From the NCBI RefSeq assembly GCF_018127785.1, contig NZ_CP072390.1, positions 1,736,001 to 1,800,000 of the forward strand: a stretch of 64,000 nucleotides of DNA, given 5' to 3'. Under the pieces are notes generated by a model. That model was not told where the DNA came from, made no database searches, and saw only the letters and a list, made by a program, of their open reading frames with translations. Positions 1 through 9,334 of the stretch are shown here, one piece after another. Each line of letters starts with the position of its first letter. The first letter of the stretch is position 1. Made by a program: the position numbers and the translations under genes. Source of the DNA: Prevotella scopos JCM 17725. Lineage in GTDB: Bacteria > Bacteroidota > Bacteroidia > Bacteroidales > Bacteroidaceae.

Positions 1-1
1 A

Positions 2-232
2 TGTAACCGCTATACCACTAACGAAGTCCTCAAAAAACAGGGCAAGAACTATGGAGTTGGTGCATTACTCTTCCGTCCTTTCTGGCGTTTCTTCAAATCC
101 TACTTTATGAATGGAGAAATAAGAAATGGCGTCACCGGCTTTATTGATAGCGTGATGACAGGTTTTTATCAGTTTATTGTAGTGGCCAAGATAATTGAAG
201 CTAAGATAAAGAAACAGACAGAAGATGAATAA
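2..232 (+). CDS. C-terminal end of a family 2 glycosyltransferase (partial)
   Basis: The reading frame is open from the window edge to TAA at 230-232 and encodes about 76 residues. The sequence has the character of the tail of WaaE/KdtX-like family 2 glycosyltransferases of the cell envelope: a short motif LLFRPFWRFFKSYF, then a glycine-rich turn (GVTGFIDSV), then a hydrophobic helix (GFYQFIVVAKI) and a lysine-rich end. These tails lie after the catalytic GT-A domain and probably touch the membrane. The catalytic part lies outside the window, so substrate and exact class cannot be judged. A hairpin terminator follows 26 bp after the stop. Identification rests only on the tail and is moderate. 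Confidence 0.6.
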   Translation, partial: CNRYTTNEVLKKQGKNYGVGALLFRPFWRFFKSYFMNGEIRNGVTGFIDSVMTGFYQFIVVAKIIEAKIKKQTEDE

Positions 233-258
233 AAATAAACAAAAAAGGTCATAAAGAT

Positions 259-290
259 AGAGGGTGTAAGCGTAAAAGCATACACCCTCT
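259..290 (+). terminator. Hairpin terminator after the glycosyltransferase gene
   Basis: A perfect 10-bp stem (AGAGGGTGTA at 259-268 with TACACCCTCT at 281-290) encloses a 12-nt loop and is followed by ATTTG. It lies 26 bp after the stop at 232, in the position of an intrinsic terminator. The U tract is short because a group II intron sequence begins almost at once (296), which may have displaced the original tail. Confidence 0.7.
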
Positions 291-295
291 ATTTG

Positions 296-650
296 GTACG
301 CTCGGCATGAGCATTGTCTAGTGGGTGTAAGTCCCGAGTAAGCCCTAATATCGGGAATTATATAGGCAAGGGTGTTCATCGTGAGTTAAATCTGAAGGAA
401 GCCATCGGCAAACATCTGACCTAACGGACAGAAACTTCATATAAGGCAAATGACCGTGGATGAGATTGCCAACCAAATCAAAGTCCCATAGCTATTCGGA
501 ACGGTTGGTGGAGTTTCCTTGAGCGAAGCGAAAAAATGAAGTAGATATAAGGTGGAAAGACAATGCCCTTATCCGAGGAGGTCTCACGGACGTGAGGATT
601 AGTTGTCTTTACGAAAGTCGCAGAGCAAAACTTGTCGTGAGAAGTCAGCG
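296..650 (+). mobile_element. Truncated group II intron (5' domains only)
   Basis: The sequence begins GTACGCTCGGCATGAGC, a close variant of the GUGCGCCCGGCAUGGGUG 5' end seen in bacterial group II introns. The expected landmarks follow in order: a GTCCCGAG block, CAAGGGTGT, AATCTGAAGGAAGC, CGGCAAAC, AACTTCATATAAGGC, a GGAGGTCTCACGGACGTGAGGAT hairpin region (first 20 bases GGAGGTCTCACGGACGTGAG), and GTGAGAAGTCAGC at about 634-646, where domain IV with the maturase gene normally starts. No reverse transcriptase/maturase frame and no domain V/VI sequence follow, so the element is a 5' fragment that cannot splice by itself. It starts 5 nt behind a terminator stem, the kind of site group IIC introns favour. 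The class is not assigned. Confidence 0.8.
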
Positions 651-695
651 GAATCTCTGTCAACTGTGGCAGCCGCAACGAGGTGATCCCTACAG

Positions 696-836
696 ATGAA
701 AGAATGGAAGAGCATTGAACTGGGTTATGAGAAATTCGATGTCACATCCATCAACATGAACAACTTAATAGAAGGAAGAACATACCTTTATGCTTTCAAA
801 CTTCCCATTAGTTTTGGTGGGATATTTCGTGTATAG
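696..836 (+). pseudogene. Short orphan frame of unknown origin behind the intron fragment
   Basis: A 46-residue frame (MKEWKSIELGYEKF... ending SFGGIFRV) runs from ATG 696 to TAG 834-836. A second protein-like stretch (ISVNCGSRNEVIPTDERMEE) sits in another frame just upstream and overlaps it. The composition looks like real coding sequence broken by a frameshift, so this may be debris of a gene cut by the intron insertion or its later deletion. I recognise no family. It could equally be chance. Confidence 0.25.
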
Positions 837-963
837 GCAAGAACCACGCCCACGCCCCCTCATATATCAATGTATAATGCTCCAAAAGACATCTCAATAT
901 ATAAAATTATCTCACAAGCAGTAATGCTGCCACATTAAGGTACAACACTAACTCCTTGCAACT

Positions 964-1965
964 TTATGAATATAAATCATCATTATTCCTCCTATTCTGA
1001 ATAGAGAATATTGCCGTTTTTTCCACAATATACTTGAATAGTTTTAAGTTCTTACAGAGCAATGTATATCGGATAAAATACTTTAAGCCTAACATTTTAT
1101 AAGGAGAAGAAATATGAACACGCTGAATTTCAGACAAAGCTAACCTTAATAAATTCAATTTAAACTCACTACTATACGGAGCACGAACTAGATCTTTTGC
1201 TCCTTTCACCAAGATACGAACATAAGCAACATTAAAACGGGAGATATTATCCTGTAGGAAGTTCGCACTTTTTATCAATTCATAACGCTCGATACTCGCA
1301 TTAAACCAATCTATATTATTTTGTTCCATATGATTATGAAGACAACTATAGACCGATTGTCTGTAATGATAAAGGGGAGTATGCAATAAGACAACTCTAC
1401 TGGCATGAACCATCCATGCAAAAACGATTGCATAATCCTCATAAGCATGATAAGTACCAAAACGTTCCTTTGCTATATATCTTCGCATAATCATTGCCCA
1501 CAGATAACTTTTTATCTTGTCTTGAAAAGATAGATAAAGAGCCTCTTCTCTATTCAGAACGTCTACAGAATGGTCTCCTTTACTTCGCATAACTGAATTC
1601 TGAGAATACTCTTGATAAAAATCGGATACAACAATATCTGCATCATATTCCTTTGCTGTTGTATACAAACGCTCCAACCAATCAGGCTCTACCCAGTCGT
1701 CACTATCAGCAAAAGCTAAAAACTCTCCTCTGGACATTTCAATCGCTTGATTACGAGCAGAAGCAACACCCCCATTGGCTTTATGGAAGACACGTATTCT
1801 TTTATCTTTTTGAGCATAACGATCGCAGATTTCTGCTGAACCATCCGTGCTACCATCGTCTATCAGCAGCAATTCCCAGTCACGGTATGTCTGATTAAGA
1901 ATAGAGTTTATAAGTTTTTCTAAGTATCTCTCACTTTGAAAAACAGGTGTTATTATACTTATCAT
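964..1965 (-). CDS. Family 2 glycosyltransferase
   Basis: The 333-residue protein starts MISIITPVFQSERYLEKLI, the classic GT-A opening (SIITPVFN, then LLIDDGSTDGS at about 36-46). The sequence ANGGVASARNQAIEMSRGEFLAFADSDDW at about 63-92 contains the DxD-type metal/nucleotide-sugar site (DSDD). This fold transfers a sugar from a nucleotide donor to an envelope glycan (LPS or exopolysaccharide) at the cytoplasmic face of the inner membrane. The C-terminal 150 residues are less conserved and rich in Tyr and Arg. It lies 53 bp downstream of the LtaS-like gene and on the same strand, so the two may be co-transcribed. The acceptor cannot be read from sequence. Confidence 0.88.
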   Translation of the reverse strand: MISIITPVFQSERYLEKLINSILNQTYRDWELLLIDDGSTDGSAEICDRYAQKDKRIRVFHKANGGVASARNQAIEMSRGEFLAFADSDDWVEPDWLERLYTTAKEYDADIVVSDFYQEYSQNSVMRSKGDHSVDVLNREEALYLSFQDKIKSYLWAMIMRRYIAKERFGTYHAYEDYAIVFAWMVHASRVVLLHTPLYHYRQSVYSCLHNHMEQNNIDWFNASIERYELIKSANFLQDNISRFNVAYVRILVKGAKDLVRAPYSSEFKLNLLRLALSEIQRVHISSPYKMLGLKYFIRYTLLCKNLKLFKYIVEKTAIFSIQNRRNNDDLYS

Positions 1966-2018
1966 CGTTTTTTATTATTTTAAGATGAATGAAAATAATC
2001 AAATTATAAAAGAATATA

Positions 2019-3992
2019 TCAACGAAACAGTTTTGCAAAGTAAACCTGTCTAAGAAAGTTGCGAGCTGCAGTAAGTCGCTCAGCCTTCTTTTGATAGGTT
2101 GGTATAGCTTCTATCTGGTCAACGTTTGCACTATAATAAGTACTATCTGAAACGGACGTATCTAAGAGATTCTTACCCATCTTGAAATACTTTGTATTAC
2201 GGAAAGCAAAAGGAGCTAATGTCGCTAAGATATCATCATGACTTCCCCATCGATTAGTTAGCTTGTTATAAACCTCCTTGCGTAGGTAAGGTGGGAGATA
2301 GACATAGAGCGGAACGGAATGTTCATACCGCTTGTCGATTGTATCATAATTAAGGATAGAACGCACGTTATGGTCGCCCGTAATAACGAGTATCGTATTC
2401 TTTGCTGCTGTAGAGGCTTTGAAGCGATTGAGGAAGTCGTTCAGTGCTTTGTTATAATAGCGGAATCCAGTGAGATACTTATCCAAAACCTTACGATTAT
2501 GCTCTGCAAAACACTTCTTACCATAGAAAGAATCGGGCAAAGGAGGAAGTCTCAAGTCCTTTGGGAACTCAAAAGGTGGATGATTTGTCGTCGTCATCAC
2601 AGTTATCATCTGCCGTTTCTTTGACGGTTTATTTAACTTATCTAACAACGCTTGGAAGAGGTATTCATCGTAAACACCAATACTATTATAAGTCGCATGG
2701 GGATAGTCTTTCAAGAGAAAGAACTTATCATAGATAGCATCGAATTGCTGATGAATCAATGCCTCAGCACAATTTTCCCACGCAGCATCCATTCCCGACA
2801 TGAACATCGTTGTATAATTGTTGGCTTTGAAAGGCAAGGCTATCGATGTTGGGAGCATCTTGAATCGATAGGCGGAGGCAAAGAAGCGTGGAAAAGGAGT
2901 AGAGACATAGAGGTTCTCAAGCGAAGCTACTGTACCATTCTGTACAGATTGGAAGTTACGAAAGAACAGGTCTTCTTTGAAATGACGCTCTAAACCGAAG
3001 TACATCTCCGCATCTTTCTGCTGAAGATTGAACAGATAATTGCTCCAACTCTCACTGTAAATAATAACTATATTGGGTTGTGATTGCTTCAATCCATGGT
3101 CCACTTCTGCAAAGAGTGCATGCTGCAGCGCTGTTAGCGTATCGTTCTTCACTATCCTTACTTTACCACCAGTATAGATATCCAGTGCCTCTTGCAAGCT
3201 CTTGAACTTATATTGCTTCAACAAGTCAGTCGTATTCTCAATCTTAAAAGCATTCCTCTTCTCCTTGTAAGCCTTCTTCAACATATAAACAGCATTCGGA
3301 ACAAGGTCGTTAAGAGCTTTCTGATTTGATACAAAGGTATCCTCTATCTGCAATGGGAAACGCCATACTGAACCACGCAAACCAATAGCCAAAAAGACGA
3401 TATATAACAAAATAATAATCGACAGATTAATTGTATTGCGACGCGATGAGTTCCGACTATTTGACGAGCGTACAGAAAGACGAGAAGATAAGTTCCCTGA
3501 CTCTAATCTACGGATTAGTAAAAGAACTGGCAATGCAATAAGCAGAAAGATAATAGCTTCATAAACACAATGATATTCCTCCCATATAGTCTGTATCAAA
3601 CTCATCGGACCTTCATTGAAGAAATCAAAGAACGTAAGGTTGATATGGCTGTTGAAATTAGCATAAAACCCCATATCTATACCACTAATCATCAACAGAA
3701 GAACACTGACAATAGAGAAATAAATCAAACGAAAACGGCTCAACACATGGTCAGTCCAAGGCTTACGAAGGACTACTAAGATGAATGTTAGAGCCGTAGG
3801 TAGTAACAACACATAGCATATCACCTGCACATCAAAGCGCAAAAGATTAAAAAACAAACGAGGGAGAACCGACAGATTACTGCTGATAACACTCATCGGA
3901 ACGAACACAACAGCAAAGCAAATGCGAACGAACAAGAGGATAACAAGGATTACGGCAGAATGTTTGATTAAGTAATTTAAGTTCTTATACAT
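2019..3992 (-). CDS. LtaS/MdoB-like membrane sulfatase-fold transferase (first copy)
   Basis: The 657-residue protein has about five hydrophobic segments in the first 230 residues, then a large extracytoplasmic domain of the alkaline phosphatase/sulfatase fold. Family landmarks: NIVIIYSESWSN (metal-ligand Glu and region of the catalytic Ser/Thr), MFMSGMDAAWEN, TTTNHPPFEFP and TILVITGDHN near the end (metal-binding Asp-His). In Gram-negatives such enzymes move phosphoglycerol or phosphoethanolamine from phospholipid to periplasmic glucans, LPS or surface glycans; LtaS itself makes lipoteichoic acid in Firmicutes. The gene lies downstream of the acyltransferase gene but across a 442-bp gap, so it probably has its own promoter. 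The head group transferred is unknown. Confidence 0.82.
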   Translation of the reverse strand: MYKNLNYLIKHSAVILVILLFVRICFAVVFVPMSVISSNLSVLPRLFFNLLRFDVQVICYVLLLPTALTFILVVLRKPWTDHVLSRFRLIYFSIVSVLLLMISGIDMGFYANFNSHINLTFFDFFNEGPMSLIQTIWEEYHCVYEAIIFLLIALPVLLLIRRLESGNLSSRLSVRSSNSRNSSRRNTINLSIIILLYIVFLAIGLRGSVWRFPLQIEDTFVSNQKALNDLVPNAVYMLKKAYKEKRNAFKIENTTDLLKQYKFKSLQEALDIYTGGKVRIVKNDTLTALQHALFAEVDHGLKQSQPNIVIIYSESWSNYLFNLQQKDAEMYFGLERHFKEDLFFRNFQSVQNGTVASLENLYVSTPFPRFFASAYRFKMLPTSIALPFKANNYTTMFMSGMDAAWENCAEALIHQQFDAIYDKFFLLKDYPHATYNSIGVYDEYLFQALLDKLNKPSKKRQMITVMTTTNHPPFEFPKDLRLPPLPDSFYGKKCFAEHNRKVLDKYLTGFRYYNKALNDFLNRFKASTAAKNTILVITGDHNVRSILNYDTIDKRYEHSVPLYVYLPPYLRKEVYNKLTNRWGSHDDILATLAPFAFRNTKYFKMGKNLLDTSVSDSTYYSANVDQIEAIPTYQKKAERLTAARNFLRQVYFAKLFR

Positions 3993-4434
3993 TATTTGAT
4001 TTGTTTATTTCGGGTTTATGATAGTAGGATTACAATAAGAAAGAAGTATTAATCGTCAATGTCTTTACCATTCTTACAATACTGAAAGGGATTTATGAGT
4101 AGGTTCTCTGATTAGCTATTGGCATTTATTTTTACGACAATAAATATTTCTCACCATGAAAAAAAATCATATTTGACCACTCTGATAGAACATATAAGAA
4201 GGAATAAGCATCAGCAAAAGATAACTTAAACAACCATTAAGGGCTCTTTTCGATGTATTAAACAAATGTATTCCAAGGGTTACTTGCATCGTGTAGCAGG
4301 TTTATTGTTAATGTTCATAGTGGGAAAGACAACAAAAATTGCAAGCTCTCCCGTTGTTTCTTTAAAGATTTATTACTTTCTCCTCCACCACTATCGATTG
4401 AGGAAGAAACGAGGCTTTGACGTTAATGAGCGAT
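3993..4434. other. Intergenic region with partial repeat
   Basis: No gene is supported in these 442 bases; frames on the plus strand read into the coding strand of the acyltransferase gene and are shadows. At about 4123-4170 there is a stretch (TTTTTACGACAATAAATATTT, first 20 bases TTTTTACGACAATAAATATT, then CATGAAAAAAAATC) that resembles half of the 88-bp palindromic repeat found at 27134 and 33696. The region probably also holds the promoter of the gene starting at 3992. Confidence 0.45.
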
Positions 4435-5391
4435 TTAGTAAATCATTTCTTTGCCCTCACGCAGGCGTACCTTTCCATCAATCTCCTCAAAATATTCATC
4501 AAAGCGAGCACGTGTACGCTTCCAACGGTTGTGACTCCAGAGATAAATTTCAGGTTGACGACGAATTGATTGTTCAAGCTCTTTGAAGTAGAGGTCGGTT
4601 ATCTCATAATCTGGTAGTCCTTTGGTCTCTTCACGAATGATGCGGAACTCACAGTTATAATGCCCACGACGGGTACGGGTCACGTCACCATAAACGAAGA
4701 CCTGGCTCATGTGCTTTACGATTCTTTCTCCTCCTGTGAGTACAGGAGTCTCCTGATTCATAAACTGAACCCAATGATGGATACTCCACCAGAAGGGTGC
4801 TTGGTCAGATATATAACCCACAACGAGTGGCTTGCCACTACGACCAAATTGTATAATCTTACGCAAAGACTCTTGCATAGGAATACAAAGCGCACCCTGA
4901 CGCTCACGTACAAACTTGAAAAGACGATCGAAGTATTCGTTTTCCAATGGGTGATAAAGTTCGCAGCAAAGTGCGTTATTTACCCAATAAGGTAAGGATG
5001 TAATCCATTCCCAGTTACCTAAATGTCCTAAGTAAACAGCAGCTGATTTGCCTTCAAAAAGCACCCTGTTCAGTTCGTCTGTACCCGTAAAGGTCATACG
5101 CTTCATCAGTTGTTTCTTACTCATTGTCATCAGCTTCAGCGTCTCAACAATGTAATCACAGAACCAATGATAAAATCCCAGCTCTATCTGACGGAGTTCA
5201 TCATCACTCTTCTCAGGGAAGCTGTTCTTGAGGTTCTTCCATATCACCTTATGACGATACTTTACCGCCCTTGCCATCAATAGATAAAGACCATCGGAGA
5301 GCAAATACAACACAGGGAATGGTAGCAAAGCCACTAAATACCAGAAGCCGTAAGCAAGGAAGTAAAGGGTTTTATAAAAGGCTTTTTTCAT
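4435..5391 (-). CDS. HtrB/LpxL-type lipid A (lysophospholipid) acyltransferase
   Basis: The 318-residue protein has one N-terminal membrane segment (about 8-38) and the LpxL/LpxM family signature HX4E at His123-Glu128 (HLGNWEW), the catalytic dyad that moves an acyl chain onto the lipid A precursor. The family end motif PEIYLWSHNRWK is at about 280-291. It acts at the cytoplasmic side of the inner membrane in late lipid A synthesis; in Bacteroidales a sister role in ornithine or glycine lipid synthesis is possible. The ATG overlaps the stop of the upstream LtaS-like gene by 4 bp (5388-5391), which implies translational coupling. Upstream lies an MsbA-like exporter, a sensible partner for lipid A maturation. 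Confidence 0.88.
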   Translation of the reverse strand: MKKAFYKTLYFLAYGFWYLVALLPFPVLYLLSDGLYLLMARAVKYRHKVIWKNLKNSFPEKSDDELRQIELGFYHWFCDYIVETLKLMTMSKKQLMKRMTFTGTDELNRVLFEGKSAAVYLGHLGNWEWITSLPYWVNNALCCELYHPLENEYFDRLFKFVRERQGALCIPMQESLRKIIQFGRSGKPLVVGYISDQAPFWWSIHHWVQFMNQETPVLTGGERIVKHMSQVFVYGDVTRTRRGHYNCEFRIIREETKGLPDYEITDLYFKELEQSIRRQPEIYLWSHNRWKRTRARFDEYFEEIDGKVRLREGKEMIY

Positions 5392-7400
5392 TGAATCTCT
5401 GGGGTTTTAATCGTTGGATGCATCTTATCATTCACCATACGATACATATACTGATAGATGATAGCCTTCAGTTCTCGTTCCATCTTTGCCTGCTCAGGCA
5501 CGTGTCCGAGAAGATTGTGCTTCATCAGTGCGTCGGTTACTCGATAGATAGCTTTAGTCTGTTTACCGTCCCATTGGAGTACATAACCATACTTAACGTA
5601 TTGATAGATACCGTTCAGATAGTTGACAGCCCAAGTTTCCTTCGCCGGTGTATGTAGTAGGTCTTTACCGAAAGCAAGGTATGGTCCATCGTCATAACCT
5701 ATGTGGAAGAGCAGAGTTGGCATAATATCAATCTGCTGCGCCACGCCATCTACACGTCCTGGCTTTATCTCTCCAGATGGGTCATATATAATAATAGGTG
5801 AACAGAAGCCGCCTATGTCGGTCTTATACTGCTCATGGTCACTCTGGTTAGTATGGTCGCTTGTGAGGACAAAGATAGTATTCTTAAACCAAGGTTGCTT
5901 GCTGGCAGACTCGAAGAACTTGCCTATCGCCATGTCGGTATAGCGGATGCACTTTTGGATAGGGAGGTGTTCTTCCTTATAGACATCCTTATACTTCTCA
6001 GGAACAACAAATGGGTCGTGACTTGAGACGGTAAAGAGAGCGGTCATAAAAGGTTGTTTCATCTCACCCATCTTCGTACAATAGTACTGTAAGAAAGGTT
6101 CGTCCCAAATACCCCAGTTGCCATCAAAGTCCTTATCCCCACCAAAGCGAGGGTCTTCGTCATAGTCTTGTCGACCATAGTAGTGCTGAAATCCAATCTT
6201 ATTAGCAAATGCAAGGAACCCCATAGAACCACGATTAGCACCATGAAAGAAGGCCGTTTGATAGCCCCACTTACTAAGGAGTCCAGGCATACCAGTATAG
6301 TTGTTCATTGAAGCTGGGGTCAGGATGAAGGGTTCTCCGAAGCGAGGAATACTGCAGAGTATTGATGGCATGCCATCAATACTCTTACGTCCATTACAGT
6401 AAGAGAAGCGGTAGACGAGGCTCTTATCAATGAGCTTGTCTACATTCGGAGTGTATCCCTTGTATTTACCATCGAAGAAGTCACGATTAAACCCTCCTAT
6501 ATACTCACGTCCGAAACTCTCGACAATGAGGATGACGATGTTCTTCTTGTTAGGAAGTCGTACGTTTGAGTTTGGCCCTGGAGCCTTATAAGCCATCCAC
6601 TTAATAGGGTTGTAGACCTCGCTGGCAGCCGCCAAGGATGGGAAATAATCGGGAACAACAAAGTCGGACTTGCCTATCGTGCGGATTAGCGCAAAGGGGG
6701 TATTGAGCACCAAGGCGCAGTCAGTAGGACGTTCTACGTACTGGTTGGCGTTACTGATGGTTATCGGACGCACACCCGACTGTAGTCCACCTCGACAACC
6801 AGCCACTGTAAGGACGGCAGCAACGGCAAGACATACGAAAAGTTGTGCTCCATAGACTAAGCGTTGACGCAGACTTTTATAGTGGCTGTGGTCGGTATGT
6901 GGCATAACATACAGTTTATTGGTAAGCCACAGGACGAGAATAAAAATAAGGATAAGGTACCAGTGTGTGATAGCATTGTGGAACAAGATGCCAGCAATAT
7001 TGTTTTCATTATCGAACTCACGGAACACACTGGTTGTTGTGCGGCGCAATGTGAAAGGAAAATACACCGAGTCGGCAAGGTTAATGGCAAGTGAAAGCGC
7101 ATTGATAACCATGAATATCCACTTACAAAGCCTGTGATAGGCTTGGTTCTCCTTCCTCCATAGTGGCAAGAGCATCATTACGATGTAGAGAATATGTGTA
7201 TAAAGTATGGCTGTTGTATCAAAGAGAAGACTTCCTCTCACCCACATCCAGAGTGAAGAAGCACTAAGTCCGTCGATGAAGTAACTGTAATTGACAAAAA
7301 AGTATGCCAATCGTGCTACAAAGAAAATGGCATACGCCAATAGCAAGTTGAGCACTAATGCTATTGGCGAACCAAATGTTGTTGTTAATAATCTCTTCAT
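5388..7400 (-). CDS. LtaS/sulfatase-fold membrane transferase (second copy)
   Basis: About 670 residues from MKRLLTTTFGSPIALVLNLL. The ATG at 7400 is chosen because a purine-rich AAAGGATTGAAAG lies just before it, and because the longer frame from 7481 runs back into the ABC transporter gene. Four to five membrane helices fill the first 210 residues. The periplasmic sulfatase-fold domain shows NIVILIVESFGREYIGGF, GMPSILCSIP (catalytic Ser/Thr region), SSHDPFVVPEKY and TIFVLTSDHT. It is a paralogue of the gene at 2019-3992 but clearly diverged. It lies 22 bp behind the ABC exporter and overlaps the acyltransferase gene by 4 bp, so these three genes form a tight operon. Likely role: a head-group transferase for lipid A/LPS or another envelope glycan. 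Confidence 0.83.
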   Translation of the reverse strand: MKRLLTTTFGSPIALVLNLLLAYAIFFVARLAYFFVNYSYFIDGLSASSLWMWVRGSLLFDTTAILYTHILYIVMMLLPLWRKENQAYHRLCKWIFMVINALSLAINLADSVYFPFTLRRTTTSVFREFDNENNIAGILFHNAITHWYLILIFILVLWLTNKLYVMPHTDHSHYKSLRQRLVYGAQLFVCLAVAAVLTVAGCRGGLQSGVRPITISNANQYVERPTDCALVLNTPFALIRTIGKSDFVVPDYFPSLAAASEVYNPIKWMAYKAPGPNSNVRLPNKKNIVILIVESFGREYIGGFNRDFFDGKYKGYTPNVDKLIDKSLVYRFSYCNGRKSIDGMPSILCSIPRFGEPFILTPASMNNYTGMPGLLSKWGYQTAFFHGANRGSMGFLAFANKIGFQHYYGRQDYDEDPRFGGDKDFDGNWGIWDEPFLQYYCTKMGEMKQPFMTALFTVSSHDPFVVPEKYKDVYKEEHLPIQKCIRYTDMAIGKFFESASKQPWFKNTIFVLTSDHTNQSDHEQYKTDIGGFCSPIIIYDPSGEIKPGRVDGVAQQIDIMPTLLFHIGYDDGPYLAFGKDLLHTPAKETWAVNYLNGIYQYVKYGYVLQWDGKQTKAIYRVTDALMKHNLLGHVPEQAKMERELKAIIYQYMYRMVNDKMHPTIKTPEIQ

Positions 7401-7422
7401 ATCTTTCAATCCTTTTGAGCCT

Positions 7423-9285
7423 TTATATCTCTTGCATGTCATGTAGTTTCTTATAGTAACCTTCGATGTCCATAAGCTCATCGTGCGTTCCTCGCTCTAC
7501 AATCTCACCTTCATGCAGTACGCAAATCTCATCAGAATTCTTAATAGTTGATAGTCGATGAGCCACAGCAATAGTCGTTCGAGTCTTCATTAACTTATAA
7601 AGAGCATCCTGTACAAGGCGTTCGCTCTCTGTATCGAGGGCTGATGTAGCTTCGTCAAGGATGAGGATTGGAGGATTCTTAAGGATAGCACGCGCAATAC
7701 TTACACGCTGACGCTGTCCACCAGAGAGCCTACCGCCACGGTCGCCGATGTTTGTGTCGTATCCATGCTCACTATGAAGGATAAACTCATGAGCGTTGGC
7801 AATCTTCGCAGCTTCGGCTATTGCCTCGTCTGTTGCATTGACACCGAAGGAGATGTTGTTCTTGAAACTATCGTTGAAGAGAATTGCCTCTTGGTTTACA
7901 TTACCAATCAGCTGGCGGAGGTCATGTACTCCTAAGTCCTTAACATTGATTCCGTCAATGAGAATCTCACCTTCCTGCACATCGTAGTAACGTGGGATGA
8001 GGTCGAGCAAGGTTGACTTTCCGCTACCGCTCTGTCCTACCAAGGCAACCGTCTTACCTTTTGGAATAACAAGATTAATATTCTTCAATACCCAGTGTAG
8101 CTCTGGATAATCTTCATCGTCCTTACCATCAGTATAAGCAAAACTGACGTTACGGAACTCTATCTCATGCTCGAAACTATCAATATGAACAGGTTTCTCA
8201 GGGTCTTGTATCTTCACTTCTGCCTTAAGAATCTTATCAATGCGCTCCATTGAGGCAAGTCCCTTAGGGATATTGTAGCCTGCACGAGAGAATTCCTTCA
8301 GTGGATTGATAATGCTGTAGAGGATAACAAGATAGTAGATGAAGGTAGGACCGCTGATAATTGGAGATTCGCCCAAGACAAGGGTACCACCAAACCAAAG
8401 TACGACAACAATCATAACCGTTCCGAGGAACTCACTCATCGGGTGTGCTAACTGCTGACGGATGTTCACGCGCATGATGTCGCTGCGGTATTGTGAGTTA
8501 ATCTTGTTAAAGCGTTCGTTCATCATTCCTTCAGCACAGAAGGCTTTGATGACTCTCAAACCACCCAAGGTCTCTTCTACCTGACTCATCGTGTCACTCC
8601 ACAACTTCTGTGCTGTCATACTATTCTGCTTTAGCTTTCTACCAACAAAGCCCATGAACCATCCGAAGATAGGTACGAAGATGAGCGTGAAGAGGGTCAA
8701 CTGCCAAGAGATAACAAGTAGTGTGGTAAAATAAATAATGATAAGAACAGGGTTCTTAAAGAGCATGTCAATAGATGACATGATAGAATTGTCAACCTCT
8801 TGTACGTCACCACTCATGCGAGCGATGATGTCTCCTTTTCGCTCCTCACTAAAGAAACCAAGAGAAAGGGATGTTATCTTTTCATAGAGTTGGTTACGAA
8901 TGTCACGAACTACACCTGTTCGGATAGGAATGATTGATGCAGAAGAAAGGAAATAGGCACCAGTCTTTAGGAAAGTCATAAAGGCAAGTAGCAATCCAAT
9001 AACCAATAAGACAGTTGTTGGACCCCAACTAGTGATGTATATCTGCGTATAATAATCTGCATTGTTCGATAGTACCTCCTTGAAAGAGCCTTCACTCCAA
9101 GCCATTGCACGCATCGCTCCCGTTCCTGCATCAACTTTAAAAAGAATCTGAAGGAGAGGGATAAGGGTTGCAAAGGAGAATATATTGAGAATTGCTGACA
9201 ATATGTTGAAAATGATTGACAGCACAAGATACTTCTTATAGGGCGGTACGAACCTGCGTAGTACGTGTATGAATTCCTTCATCAA
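7423..9285 (-). CDS. MsbA-like ABC exporter (fused membrane and ATPase domains)
   Basis: The 620-residue protein joins an ABC exporter membrane domain (six helices, about 18-330) to an ATPase. Walker A is GQSGSGKST at 417-425, the signature LSGGQ at 520-524, Walker B LILDE at 541-545, and the switch His in VAHRL at about 576. All catalytic residues are present. MsbA-type half-transporters dimerise and flip lipid A-core across the inner membrane. The genes downstream (sulfatase-fold transferase, lipid A acyltransferase) support a lipid or LPS substrate over a drug. Either of two adjacent ATGs (9285 or 9282) can be the start. A -7 element TATATTTGC is at 9314-9322. Confidence 0.88.
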   Translation of the reverse strand: MMKEFIHVLRRFVPPYKKYLVLSIIFNILSAILNIFSFATLIPLLQILFKVDAGTGAMRAMAWSEGSFKEVLSNNADYYTQIYITSWGPTTVLLVIGLLLAFMTFLKTGAYFLSSASIIPIRTGVVRDIRNQLYEKITSLSLGFFSEERKGDIIARMSGDVQEVDNSIMSSIDMLFKNPVLIIIYFTTLLVISWQLTLFTLIFVPIFGWFMGFVGRKLKQNSMTAQKLWSDTMSQVEETLGGLRVIKAFCAEGMMNERFNKINSQYRSDIMRVNIRQQLAHPMSEFLGTVMIVVVLWFGGTLVLGESPIISGPTFIYYLVILYSIINPLKEFSRAGYNIPKGLASMERIDKILKAEVKIQDPEKPVHIDSFEHEIEFRNVSFAYTDGKDDEDYPELHWVLKNINLVIPKGKTVALVGQSGSGKSTLLDLIPRYYDVQEGEILIDGINVKDLGVHDLRQLIGNVNQEAILFNDSFKNNISFGVNATDEAIAEAAKIANAHEFILHSEHGYDTNIGDRGGRLSGGQRQRVSIARAILKNPPILILDEATSALDTESERLVQDALYKLMKTRTTIAVAHRLSTIKNSDEICVLHEGEIVERGTHDELMDIEGYYKKLHDMQEI

Positions 9286-9313
9286 CTAATCTTCTTATCT
9301 TATATTCAATTTT

Positions 9314-9322
9314 GCAAATATA
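9314..9322 (-). promoter_or_regulatory. Promoter -7 element for the ABC exporter operon
   Basis: Read on the minus strand the bases are TATATTTGC, a full match to the Bacteroidetes -7 box TAnnTTTG. It lies 29 bp before the ABC exporter ATG. No clear -33 TTG partner was seen. Confidence 0.6.
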
Positions 9323-9334
9323 GCTATAAATAGT

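Noticed and set aside
65..678. Minus-strand frames of 104 and 66 residues at the left end
   Set aside because: They are antisense to the glycosyltransferase tail and the group II intron RNA and show no protein features.
4266..4586. Plus-strand frame of 106 residues
   Set aside because: It overlaps the 3' end of the acyltransferase gene on the other strand and has no motif or ribosome site.
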